From positions 620,001 through 684,000 of the forward strand of contig JAJTUP010000031.1 of the NCBI GenBank assembly GCA_021399435.1: DNA of 64,000 bases, in the 5' to 3' direction. The notes under the pieces are model-generated. The model ran no database searches and had not been told where the DNA came from. It saw nothing but the letters and a program-made list of their open reading frames with translations. Below, one piece after another: positions 35,220-46,957 of the stretch (within the stretch, counting starts at the first letter, position 1; every line of letters starts with the position of its first letter). Position numbers and translations under genes: made by a program. This DNA comes from Diaporthe sp. PMI_573 (lineage: Eukaryota; Ascomycota; Sordariomycetes; Diaporthales; Diaporthaceae).

Positions 35220-35672
35220 ATGTATTCAATTCGTGACACTCTCATCAAAACAGCCAACAGCTACATAGAAGGCTTTAACACCAACACCCCCGAGGGAGTG
35301 ATTGCTTCTCGCACGGCAGATTGCAGACAAACTATCTGCCCCGCCAGCGTTCCCCCACCATGGAACGCTCCGCCTCGTACAAACGAGGAGTACCAGAGCT
35401 TCATTATACCTGGCTTTAAGATGCTACGCAATGTTAAGATCACGCTTGTCAAGGGGGAGGATATGCTTGTCGACGATGTATCGCGTAAGGTCCTGCTATA
35501 CCTTAAGTCTGCTGGCGAGACAGACTTTGGCCCCTACGCAAATGAGTATATGATTGTGCTCAAGATGACGGATGACGGGGCACAAATCAAGGAGGTCGTC
35601 GAGTTCATCGACAGTGCCACCACACGGGATATCGCAATGGCCATGGCGCAGCAGCATGCCAAGCCTGAGTGA
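35220..35672 (+). CDS. SnoaL-like / NTF2-fold protein
   Basis: A single-exon protein of 150 aa starting MYSIRDTLIKTANSYIEGFN. The open frame extends 38 codons upstream, but this Met begins the conserved part. An N-terminal helix pair with a FNTNTPEGVIASRTADC segment, a central PP/NEEY region and a C-terminal strand pair (FGPYANEYMIVLKM and IKEVVEFIDS) match fungal SnoaL-like proteins, which resemble those that shape rings or rearrange intermediates in meroterpenoid and polyketide pathways (Trt14/AusH type). These are cone-shaped a+b-barrel proteins without cofactor. The placement next to UbiA, P450 and SDR supports a biosynthetic role. The reaction is not deducible. Confidence 0.78.
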   Translation: MYSIRDTLIKTANSYIEGFNTNTPEGVIASRTADCRQTICPASVPPPWNAPPRTNEEYQSFIIPGFKMLRNVKITLVKGEDMLVDDVSRKVLLYLKSAGETDFGPYANEYMIVLKMTDDGAQIKEVVEFIDSATTRDIAMAMAQQHAKPE

Positions 35673-36402
35673 TAGTGGTTGTTGGGGTCGCAAGGCGGGC
35701 GGGGGGGAGGGGTGGGGGAGGAGCGTGTGGCTGCCAGCCATACCTAGGTGCCGATGTGGAGGATCGCATGTACCGACACATCCTGCTTGGTAGCCAATCA
35801 CAGAGTCACTCTTTATTCACAATCATCAGCGACTGGGTTCATGGTGACTTCCTCGACAGGTCCGAGATAGGATTAGGTCTATACATCGGCGAATGAGTAA
35901 GTCTAATCTCTGGTGCGGAACACATCTTCCATGCATGTGATTGATCCCTAAATAAGCATCAATATTATTTTCAAGCAATGATGGGCAGTGTTCCCTATTA
36001 CACCCTCGGAGGCTATATGTGCGATGAAATGCTCAAGAACAGGACATGCTTTGTTCCTGAGTATGCAAGCGACGTGGTGTCCGAGTTTGAAAACAGGTAC
36101 ATAATGAGGTCTATAAAGACAAGTTCTATTGACGAGCCGCACGAGGACTTCTTCTACAGCGGGTACGTGGGATCAGGATCGGTAGGCTCTGGGCCAACGG
36201 CATCACCTTGATTAAGCCCAATCACAAGGCCTCTTCATAGTGGATCAGTGCCTCCGAGGTATAAGTAAGGGATCCAATCCTCGTTGACTCCTTGCCCTCC
36301 ATTGTCTCCTTTCTTCGCGGCTCCTCCACTGAGCTTTGATTCGCCTCATCTTTGACTGTATCTACACTCGAATTTTCAACGTTGTCTCTGTCTCAACTCA
36401 GA
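35673..36402. other. Intergenic region, right edge of the island
   Basis: A G-rich run occurs at 35,698-35,730. A 77-codon frame (35,978-36,211, plus) has no recognisable domain; it could be a remnant exon. A TATAAG box lies at about 36,260, followed by a pyrimidine-rich leader before the sirtuin remnant. Confidence 0.4.
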
Positions 36403-37411
36403 ATGTCCCCAAAGGAAGACTCGGACTGGGTGCACGTTAAGCCTGATTCGAGAGACGGCCTGGATAAAATCGCCAAAACACTTACTCATGCGCAAAGGGT
36501 CATTGTGATAGTAGGCGCTGGTATCACTACAGCGGCGGGAATCCCGGTATCTTATGATCCATTCAGTCGCGCTTGAAGACTTGCTGATCTGGCTCTAGGA
36601 TTACCGATCTGATGGTGGCTTGTACGCAAAAGGCGAGCTCTTCACCGAGGAGGCGTTTCGTGATCCAAGTTCGAGACCGAAGGTCCAGAAAATGCTCTGG
36701 GGCATACGCCGAAAGGCGGAAACCACTACGCCAACCCCAACGCACTTTGCGATTACTGAACTTCGAGATCACAACCAACTTCTTCGATGTTATACCCAAA
36801 ATATCGACACGCTTGAAAAGAAGGCAGGTCTCGAGACAGACTTGGACGGGGCCCGTGTCGAGTGTGTTCAGCTCCATGGCTCCCTTGAGCTACTCCGTTG
36901 TAGATACTGCTCGAGTACCTTCCAAGCAGAGAAATATGTGGATGATTTCTCAGCAGGTGAAGATGTCTTTTGCCCAGACTGCACGAACGACTCTAGGGCG
37001 AGAGAGGTGTTAGGGAGGCGCCGTTTACCAAATCGCCTGCTTCAGCCAAATGTCATCCTGACAGGGCAAGATCACCCACATGGCGACGCTATTGGCGAAT
37101 TAATCAGCCAAGACTAATCCGCGGGGCTGGACTTTCTCTTGATCATGGACACTAGTCTGAAAGCTCACGGCTTAAAGGGGATGGCTAAGCGATTTGCGAG
37201 GATAGTACAGAAAAATGGAGGTATGGTTGTGTATGTAGACCTGTTATAGCTGCAATCAGAGTGGCGAAGGTTGGCCCACTATTGGTTTGAGTGTGAATGT
37301 GATGCCTGGGTAGAGGATTTAGAGAATTGTTTGCGCGCACAAGTGAGGACGGACATGGTGACTGGGTTTGCTGCCAGCTCAAGCTTTAAGAACCCAATTG
37401 TATTGGATTAA
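36403..37411 (+). pseudogene. Sirtuin (Hst3/Hst4-like) pseudogene
   Basis: Exon 1 (36,403-36,546) ends in GAGITTAAGIP. A 52-nt intron (36,547-36,598) follows, and exon 2 resumes with DYRSDGGLYAKG, reconstituting the NAD-binding motif. Further on are TQNIDTLE, the catalytic-His motif QLHGSL, and zinc ligands CRYC and CPDC. After GELISQD a TAA (37,115-37,117) stands where Trp or similar is expected, yet the same frame continues with LLIMDTSLKAHGLKG, where GTS has become DTS, and meets another stop at 37,247. These class III NAD-dependent deacetylases act on chromatin. This copy is truncated and lacks a key glycine, so it is probably a dead paralogue. Confidence 0.82.
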
Positions 37412-38979
37412 GTGGTTTCGTTTTTAATCCGTATATGTACTTCATAGAGTATATGCATCCCTTTAAATAGTAGAAAACGCTCAAGACCCAGCCTTTGATG
37501 ACATACAATGCTGATAACTGTGTTGGATTAAATTCACACATACACGCGCTCCCTAAGAGTACGAAATTGCTTCGCGTTACTCGTAGGAGCCTATATTACT
37601 TAGACCATTAGCAAGGAGCTACTAAAACCAGAAACTTGGGCTCGCCTAGCGGAGGTGAGGAAGTGCTGGAAAGGGTGCAAGAAGTATACACAGCTGAATG
37701 CCTTCTTGAAGGATCCTAGGGCTAAGGAACAGATTATAGATGTAAATGATGACAAGACCCACCTATACGCAATTTTCGCTTATTTCAAGTATCTTGAAGT
37801 TAAAGATGTAGATGGTGAGGCCTGCAAAGCTCGTTTTACTAGGACCCTAATATAGTGGGAAGGACGTGACCATGAGTAGGAGCTAGATGCTAAGCAGGCA
37901 CAAAAGGAACTGCAGGATCTACCCAATGATAAGCTAAAATAAGCTCTTAGCGACTAGCACGGTACGCTCATGGCACTCAACCTGGTCAGGGTCAATGCGG
38001 CTACTACCAAACAAGACAGCTTTAATCAATCCCAGGACAAAGGTGGGCTGCTCTTGCTACCAAAACGCCCGTGAGTTGAGAATTCGGATAACCTTGGATG
38101 TGCAATAGTTTAGAAGCGAGCATAGCATGATAACGATGGGGACGGAACCTGAAAAAGAAGACAAATAGAACAGCAATCAGTAGACACCCTATAGGAGATT
38201 ACGAGGTGGCTTTCAGTCTTATTTTATTTTCCCTCCTTTTGCCCTTATTTGCCCTAGCTTTTGTGATAGAAATGTATAAAATCTTCCGTAAGCATCTTGA
38301 ACACACCTGCCTCTGTGTCTACTGATCAGACTACTAAGTGAGGTAGCATGGCGGCTGCCAACTTCTGTAATCTGTTATTAACTAGTATGCCCTTTCCAGA
38401 TTTACCTCTCTGTCCTTGAACACGAAAATAGGCCAGTGCAGGCTCATATCTATGACCATGGATGTGAGGTTGTTTTCTCGGACGAGCCTTCTCATGGCCT
38501 TGTTATACTCGTTGATTTCGGAGCGAGAATCAAAACCACAACTGGGGCAGCACGCGAAGATAATATTAGTCGTCTTCTCCCCTTCTGAGCCCCAGCTTAG
38601 TAGTAGCATTGAGCCGTTGGCCTTAAACATGACTAGCCTCTTGTATGAAAAGCAGACTGCATAAGTATGCTTTGTTTACCTTAGACAGTAGAAATTGTCT
38701 AAGTGGTTATAGTGTAATAGTGCGTGCTATTGTGCACTTGATATCCTGGTTTAGACTAACATAGGACGTAATGGCAAACTCTGTGCCTAGGACAGGTTAT
38801 ATATAATATGCTCTATAAGTACCTTCTATAGACATGCTCTTCTGAAATCCAAGATAAATGCATAGGAAAATAAAGGGCTCTAGCATGCAGGCTCTCTAAG
38901 ACTAGCTTCTAGGGTGCAAGCTTTAGTCATGAACCAGCTTTATCCTAACAAGTACAACTTAATTGTTATTAGTCACCTC

Positions 38980-39650
38980 CTTAACCTGTATGGCAAAGTC
39001 CTCGTCTAGATCTGCAAGCTGAACATATATAGGTTTCCAAGTCTTTTTGCGCAGAACGTCCTGATTAATACCAATACTTATTAGACCATGCCCCTCGCGG
39101 AGAACGAAAGGCTGTAGCCGCACAATAATACTGGAACATGGAGGGTTCCAAGAATTAGCGTGTACTATCTTGATAAAACTACGGGCCTTTTGCTAGACTA
39201 GGTCGTCTAGTCTTAAATTCCCACTACCTGATAATCCATCATTAGGTTTAGGCGTTTGGAAGTCTATGTTGTATTGGGGAATGATCCTTAAGTTGATAAA
39301 GTATACAGGCACAGAGGTCTATACCCTAAATAGCGAGTTGTAAATGACTGGGTCCGGAGCAGGGAATGATGATAAGTACTCGGCTATTAGGTATACCTAA
39401 AGCTTTATGTTTTGGGACAAGAATAGACCTTTAATCTTTCTAGAACCCTTAGTGCTTGGTAGCAGATCTTTAAGATAGCCGCTATGGAAATGGTGGACTA
39501 GGCTTAGGAGATACTGTTTACTATCTCTAGAAAAGTAGCCGTTAAACTTAAAGCTAGGGAGAAGTAAGCAAGCACGGCTTAGTATAGGCAGCTAAGAGAG
39601 GTTAATGTATTTGTTATTAAAACCTATTAATGTTTTATGCATAGGCAGCC
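38980..39650 (-). pseudogene. Unidentified decayed coding tract
   Basis: One minus-strand frame of about 220 codons stays protein-like, with only about four stops at Gln- or Trp-compatible codons. It includes LPILSRACLLLPSFKFNGY, HHFHSGYLKDLLPSTKGSRK and QLADLDEDFAIQVKEV. No known domain comes to mind. Together with neighbouring minus-strand frames up to about 42,039 it may be one former multi-kilobase gene of an unidentified mobile element. Confidence 0.4.
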
Positions 39651-42600
39651 TTTAGTGCCCGCTACGCTTACTTTGTCCTTGGTTGCTGAAAAAGGTAGCT
39701 AAGTAATCTTCTAGTTGCTTAACACAGACGCAGTGTACCGTATACTCATAGTAGTGAGGGCGCCAGTGGGCATAGTGCGCCTTTGACAGCTGTGTGAGTG
39801 ACTAGGGGGACAACCTTGGCACCCTAAGGTAGGGGCGGGAAACGCTGGTATATCCCTTAACATTTTTCGGCTGATAGATGTGTACACGTTAGCGGGCACT
39901 GAGCACATTATAAACAAGAGATAAGATCTCTAAAAGGTCTCTTAGTATAAAATCACGGGATTATAGTGATAGGAATAATAGGATAGTTAAATATTTACTA
40001 ACTACTGGGTAGGCGGACAAGTAGGTCCCAGCCAGCCTCTTGCTGTTCTGTGGTTTGCATCTTGGGTATTATGTGTAACAGAATAAAAGGATTATAGAGA
40101 TAAATGGAAAAGGATGCAAGTGATAGTAACTTAAGGCTTTAAGTTAACGGCTTAGCTTTAAATAGATGCTTGAAGCCTGCTTTAGGAGATTCTTGTGCAG
40201 GGTGGATGAAGCAACGTATACAGTGTAAGAGTATCTAAACCTAAGCAACCAAATCTGTTTAAATCATTGATGTGCTAAGCGCTGCTTTTTCTTTTTGATA
40301 GACACCCACACCTATTGCATCACCTTAGGCCATTTTCCTTGATGCATAGCTGTTCCAAGGTGCTTTGTACAGATTGTATACACCCGGGGCAGCCCACAGC
40401 CTGTCTCTTATGTATACTCTGCGTAGCCGCCAGGGTGGCCCACAATATGCCCTTATCTTTTGCGTGCATCTATGCAGCAATCTATCAACCCTTATGCGGC
40501 TGAATCCTCCTGGGACTTGGTAGTCGGTATAGGGGAAACCTCTTTTTACACGTGATTCTCTGCTGGAAATATCTTAAGTTAAACTGCCTCTTGGGCATCC
40601 CTTTTTAAATGCCCTGCTGTGATTCTAATTTCCTACAAATTACACCTACTTGCTATAAACACTTTGGTTGGAATGATATTAAAATGGTAGTTCCTGCTAG
40701 TCCTTTAAGTATGCAAAACTTTTTAAATCTGTCCTAGTTAAGCACCCTTTTCCTAAAAACGATTTTCTAGGTTTGTTACTGCTTTCTTATAAGATAATCT
40801 GTATCTCTGTATGATCTTATAGTTAACATTCTGCTTTGGTAGTAAAAGCATATAAAGGCCTGCGCGTAAATGTAGCCTTAGTTGCGCTAGTTTGCTTATT
40901 AGGTTATGTAGGTCTAGATTTGATACAAAATACTGTAAATCCGGGACTAAGTAAATATCCCCTTGCCTGTTTAGCAAGACGTCCTTAAGGTATCAAAGTA
41001 GGGAGCGCATCTATGTGTTATTGCGCAGTTTAAGCAGGCGGGTAAGATTTGCCGCAAAGCCTCGCTGGCGCTTACTTGCTTCAAGTTCCTACCTGTAGTT
41101 GTTGGTATATGCAAGATTAATTCTTTAGTGATAAATGCTAAACTTTAACAAAGGGATTGGCGGAGTGGGCGTAACTTTAAGATGTATTTAAATAAAAGGA
41201 CAAGTAGGTCCAAGTTCCGTATTACAGAACAGACCCTGCTGGTAGGCTGGAAGCTACTGTGTATAGATAAAGTGGATGGTGTTGGCTATGTAGAAGGGCT
41301 GAGCAACGTTTCGTAGTTTCTAAGAGACCTGCATTAGATGCTAGAGCGTTGTTAGACTGCAGGTGGCTAATTTCTGGATATTTTAATGGAAGTGGCGGCC
41401 CTAGCTGCACTGGTGGGTGTGACGAGACTTGCACAGTGTGGGCTGTTGACGGAGGAAGAGGTGGACGCTGTTTAAATTCGTTAAGGGCGGCTGAAAGAGA
41501 ATTTGACAAATCATGAGGAGGAGCTCTGCCAGGAGCTTGTAAAGTAAGCATTTGGTATTTGCCTCACGCTTAACAAGAGCTCTTCAAGAGCATACCATAT
41601 TGAGTGTGTCTCTGGGTTTGGTACTCTTTCCTGCAACCTATGTAGTAAACAATAAGAAGAAGTAGATAGTTTAGGAGCTGGAGATTCTGTTTATTTTGTA
41701 TCAAGAAACAAGACTAAATAAGATATTACTAAAATTGACTGTTAAAAGCTGGGTCTTTTGAATTTCAGCATAATTATAGCCTAAACTCTTTTTGTGCCCT
41801 GTTTTTGCACCTGAATAGCAGCTAACGCGCTCTGCGTAGACCGCTTTTACCCAAGACAGCCTACCCCTATCTCTTGTGCAATTGCTGCCCTCCACCCCCT
41901 GCTGCGAGTTATGATGACCCTCAGCGTGCTCCTTAATCCCTTGCTCAGGACGCTTGCACCTAAATGACCCACAGCATACCCTTCTCTCTTGCGCACACCT
42001 GCGCAGTGACCCACTATCCATGTACACCCCGTTTCTCATGAAGATGCTTGCTGATCCAGGCCTTGCTAGCTCTAGCTTGTTGTTTTTTTGCGTACTGCCT
42101 TATTACAGGCATTGCTAGGATTATTAAATACACTTAGAATGGATAAAGTAGTGGTAGTTTCTTTTAGTTTTTAAATAATAGGTTTATATTTTTAATATAG
42201 GCTGTTAACAATAGAATTACTAGTAAATAATCTTATATAGTATAGTATAATAAGAAGAATAATATATTTAAAATAAGGATTAAGATTTAACTTAAAAGAG
42301 TTTATAATTAAAAAGAGGAGGAATATAATGGTTAAGTATACTACAACTAGAAGGGGTGTAAGTAGCTATTATTTTATTTAAGTAAAGATTACTAGATAAG
42401 AAATTACTTTAAGTAGAGCAGTAAGTATGCCTAATACTGTGAGTTTTGTTATTACAATCATAGCTTTAAGGAATAAAATCTTCTCAAGTTTAAATCTGTA
42501 ATAAATAAGTATGTAAACCAAGAGGGTTATTAGTATTTTATAAAGGACTATTCTAGCAGAATTTATAGAGGTGTAACCTGGAGAATAGAAGTTAGTTGAA

Positions 42601-44050
42601 GGGCTGAGGTGTTAGTTTTATTTACGAAGTGACTGCTAAATTTGGAAAGATGGTGCCCAAGGGCAGGTCTGGAATCTATTGTTGGTGCGTGTGGGGTGTC
42701 TCCTCTCGTCTCTCAGCCGCGGCGCAGCAGCAGAGCCCACTTAGGGAGAGTCAATGTTGACTAAGGACGTTGTTGTTGAATGCCTTCTGAAAATTACCCA
42801 AGTATGCCCAAGTCTACGCTAGCGTCCATGGACGTGCTAAACAGCCAGTTATCGCCCTATATGTCTAGTTAATAGGCATAAACTTTAGGACCCTTGATCC
42901 TTAACTTCTATAACTAATGTTTCCGTGCTTAATATATACATAAGCTTACTGTAGCGCTTTAATAGCAGCATCCTTCTATGTTCCATGGTTACAGCGTAAT
43001 GTAACGTTGCATGGTTGCAAAGCCTGTTTTATGGTGGGTCGTTGTGTGGACTGCGTGTGCAAAGGTGCTACATCTGGAGCGTGCACTATTTAAGCAGGAT
43101 CCTAGGATTCTAGGAAGAGGGTTGTAAAAGGTCCCCTGCTGGCTTAATTGCAAGCATGTTATAGTGGTGCAGAGAGGTTATGCTACATGGTATTATTGTG
43201 TTGGTCCATGTATGTACATATGCGCAGATGATTTATTGCTTAATGGACTGGGGCCCAGAGATGCAATAGGGTGTGGACTATAGGGGATGGTGTAATTGGA
43301 CATGTAGCTGGCTGCTATGTGGTGCTAGCTGGTAGGACCCATGGCGCCCTTCTTAAGCCATAGCCCTGCAGACCACGTGCTGAAGGCAATGCCCGTGATG
43401 TCTTTAACACGTTTGCTGGGTAACCGTAGAACAGAGTTTGGTTCTGCCTGCCCGTGTACGCAGCCTGATAAACTCAGACTACATCTCACCAGTTGCTACC
43501 CCTGCTTCCTCCTTCAGCACACAACTACGCTGCACTCCACGAAACCATAATACGCTGATGTTGCAATAGTGCTACCAGTAAGTTACATTATTTGAGGAGT
43601 ATAGTGCACGTCACTGCTCCCTAGCCTGCGCAAAGCGCATGAAGCCTGCGTGATGGCTGAGCTGTAGGAAGCGGTGTATAAAGGATGTTAGTTGCTGTGA
43701 GAACATGGTGCACGAAGATGACCAGGCCTGCAGGAACGCAAGCCTGGTGCTAGCCATGCAGTACTAGCAGGTTTGTAATGCACGGACCCAAATACAGCGT
43801 CGTATTACAGCAGATTGATGCCTTAGGCCTCCAGCTGAGCCCCCGCCCCGGCTGCGCCCTGCGGTTTTTTTTGAATCCGGATATTCGCGCCCAAAAAAAT
43901 GGATGGCGCGCCCAATTTTATGACTAATCATGCCGCCCCATATGCCCGAATTAAAAAACACTATGGGTTTGCCATACAAAAAATTAATGTGACTACATCG
44001 ACTAACATACCGCTACATGCCACTATTCCCACATACTTAAGGGCACCAAA

Positions 44051-44141
44051 TAAGTACTATTTGACCCAAGTGTTAGCAAACGGTGCCCAAATTAAGCAAA
44101 TTAAGCACTATTAGACCCAAGTATTGGCAAACGGTGCCCAC
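44051..44141. repeat. Two direct repeats of about 40 bp, period 51
   Basis: Units at 44,051-44,090 and 44,102-44,141 share GACCCAAGT, GGCAAACGGTGCCCA and TAAGYACTAT. They lie just beyond the C-terminal end of the Mutator-like transposase relic and may be subterminal repeats of that element. Confidence 0.65.
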
Positions 44142-44199
44142 GATGCCCACGTCATCGCCCACGTAACCCATCTAGTCAAATAGTAAGTCAATAAAGCCG

Positions 44200-46016
44200 G
44201 GCATTACGGCAACAATCTCGTCCTACGTTTCCTTGGCACCCTTGCCACTGCCAGCGCCCTCGCCGTTATTGTCGATGTCGTCAGCCATAAGGTCTATGCA
44301 TGGCAGCTGGTTGACAGTCCTCCATACCCCTGTCTGCTGTTTTTTAGCCGTTGGCCTTGAACTTGAGGGTGTAGCTACCAGCGACGCCGTGCCTTTGGCT
44401 CTTTGCTTCTAAGGCTAGCGGTTGCTTTGCTTTGTGAGGCCAACCACTAGTCGCTGGTCTTGCCAGACGGCTTCTCGCTGGCCACCGCCGCTACGGCTAT
44501 CCTCTTCATCCAGGGACTAAAGGGTCGAGTCATTATACTCAAAGGCCGAGTTAATACGCTGAATTGAAGCTGTCGTTGCCCTCGTTTTATTGCCAGCCTT
44601 ACTACCCAGACTGGTCGTCGTTGATGTTGTCCTCTTGCCCATCACGGCCTTCCCACGGCTAGTACTACTCTGAAAGACGCCTTTCTCGTCAGCTGCAAAC
44701 GTGGCTATCTTACGAGGTCTCCCCTTTATTACCATGACCTTCTTTAGCGAGAGGACCGTGAGGAGCAGGTTTTTAAGTAAAAGGTCACAGTCAAGCTAGT
44801 AAACTTTGTAAATGTCTGCCTTTTCAAGAAGAAGGTCTGCTTCCTCTCTATCGGCCATTCGATTAGCATAAATTAAGCCGTACTAAGTATAGATAAGGTA
44901 GTTACAGCTTAAAGCCGTATAGTAGCCTCGTGGGGCTTTTTTTTTAAAGTATCTTTAAAGCATGCTACCTAGTACTCGTGAGAAGCTCTAGTACCGGCCA
45001 CGATACCTGGTAAGAAATCCTTCCTAGCCACTTCTACCCATTAAACTTCTAAAGCAAAAGTGTCTTCTAGCGGGCTTCCTTAAGACAAAGCTCCTTAGCA
45101 GTATCCTTAATAGCCTTGTGTATAGCCTCGGTCAAGTAGAGAAGATTCCCTAGCCCGTAGCCTAAGTAAACCTTGATTTTCTAGTGTATACGCTCTGTGG
45201 AGGAGGTGGTCTGTAAGCCGAAGTTGAGGGTTTTATAGGTCTAGTAGCCAGCCTATTTGGCGACGATCTTCTTATTGTCGTCAATATAGTAGGTCTTTAG
45301 ATAGTTTATAATAGCTATCTGGTCTAAAAACTTCTCTTGAAGGCACTGCTATGCCGTCTTGTAGACCTCACGATCTATAGAGTACTCCATAAACTTAAGG
45401 AGGTCAAATAGGGCCTGTCGAGTATAGGGGACGTTGTTTAGGACCTTCTTGGGTATTGTGGCCGTGTTTCTTGCCAGCGCATTAAGCCTGGCTTCCACAG
45501 CTTCCGCGGCTTCCGCAGCTTCCGCGGCTTCCTCCTCTTCTTTAACATCTTCAGCTTCATCGTTGTCTACTTCTACCGCCGTCAAACCTACCAGCTTCTA
45601 CCACTTCTTCTTAATGTATAGTATAACGTTCATATTTATATGGAAGACACATAGCTGGTGCCGTGCGTGAGGGAATTCGGACTTAAGGGTGTTAATTAGG
45701 GCATTATTATAGTCGGTGATAAAGAGGGTCGGGTCATCAGCTTCATAGTGGCGAAGCAGGAGGTGGAATTACTCGAGAAGCTACCTGAAGCCACTCTCTT
45801 TCTCGTTATCGACAATACCTTGAAATAGTAGCAGAATCTTCTTCATATAGGTTAGCGCCATACCTTGAAAGTATGGTATCTTCTTGTTATTAGTCGAGTA
45901 TGTACAATTAAGCGATACGCTATGCGAGAAATGTCGCTCTTGAAGCCACGCTATCTACTACTAGCTACACCAAAAGATGCCCGTGATGTTATCCTTCTCG
46001 TCTTGAGTAAAGCAGT
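44200..46016 (-). pseudogene. Mutator-like (MULE) transposase relic
   Basis: The minus-strand frame shows the MULE transposase core. NCTYSTNNKKIPYFQGMAL near 45,860-45,920 carries Asn where the first catalytic Asp is expected (usual DxTYxTN). LFITDYNNAL near 45,690-45,740 carries the second Asp, followed by FPHARHQLCVFHINMNV. Downstream are an acidic Glu/Ala repeat (45,480-45,560), a stretch ending in YTRQALFDLLKFMEY, and an AT-hook-like KGRPRK near 44,720. Several stops interrupt it. The N-terminal part ends abruptly at 46,017, where a terminal-inverted-repeat element begins. Confidence 0.8.
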
Positions 46017-46018
46017 AC

Positions 46019-46957
46019 CAGTAAGTCAAGCGACCCCCCTTCCGCCTACCCCCCGCTTCCGCCCACATTTTCCACCAAAACACTCACTTTTTAAAATACA
46101 ATATCGCTACCAGTTTAATTATAGCAGTATTTAAATTAAATATACGTATAGATTATTAAATAAATATACTTAAAAAAATATTTTACCGTGGAAATTAAAA
46201 TTCTAATACTACTATATAGGTTTTTAAAGTTAAAGAAGAAGATTTACATAGAATTCCTTAGTAATAGAAAATCTTAAGTTTCGTTATTCTATAACTAGTT
46301 AAATTTAGGTAAATATTTTTTTAATATTTAATAAAGTCTATTAAAACTTATATTAGAAGTATATATCTACAAGTCATTTATATAGTAAAATATATTAAAG
46401 TTTAAGTTTTTCTAAGAAATATTTCTTAGGGAAAATATACTTTTAGATATAAAACATTAATAAAAATATTTATAGTTATAAAGATATAAGTTTCTAAGTA
46501 TAGTTTATATGGAGATTCTAAAAGAAATACTATCTGAAATTCTACTAAATTATTTACAAAAGTAGTATAATTTATAGCTATTATTATTGTTTTTCTTTTT
46601 AATATTTCTATATGAAGCTAATAGTAAGATTTTATATTATATTTTTATAGACTTATATCTATATCTTAAATATCTAAATTTAAAACCGTATATTCTAATC
46701 TCTTATAATAATAAAGATATAGGTCTTAATATATATAGAGTTTAAAGATATACAATCTAATGTATAGCCATATAGAAAGTAGATAGGATATTGAAAATTT
46801 ATATGTAGATTAATATTAAATGGTTATATGAGTATATTTAATCTTAGAAGTATATACCTTAAAGTCGTGGAGATATAAGTGTCTAAAAAGTGGGTGTTTT
46901 GGTGGAAAATGTGGGCGGAAGCGGGGGGTAGGCGGAAGGGGGGTCGCTTGACTTACA
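46019..46957. mobile_element. 0.94-kb TIR element nested in the MULE
   Basis: Terminal inverted repeats of about 73 bp (46,019-46,091 and 46,884-46,957) start GTAAGTCAAGCGACCC and run through CCGCCTACCCCCCGCTTCC and TTTTCCACCAAAACA. The TIRs are GC-rich and nearly identical, while the interior (46,092-46,880) is AT-rich with no open frame. This is a non-autonomous DNA transposon (MITE-like) or an internally deleted element. The target duplication is unclear. Interruption of MULE sequence shows it is the younger insertion. Confidence 0.8.

Larger units (their letters stand above)
37412..44170. other. Decayed region of unidentified origin
   Basis: Moderately AT-rich, without an intact gene longer than about 110 codons. 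Protein-like frames persist with scattered TAG/TAA: plus strand 37,600-37,990 (WARLAEVRKCWKG... VDGEACKARF), minus strand 38,382-38,630, minus strand about 38,980-39,640 (QLADLDEDFAIQVKEV at its end), and minus strand 41,222-41,551. I cannot assign them to any family. A block with tandemly diverged repeats occurs at about 41,800-42,000, with a related segment near 40,400-40,500. 42,100-42,600 is strongly AT-rich. 42,600-43,860 is GC-balanced but lacks a convincing gene. Confidence 0.4.
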
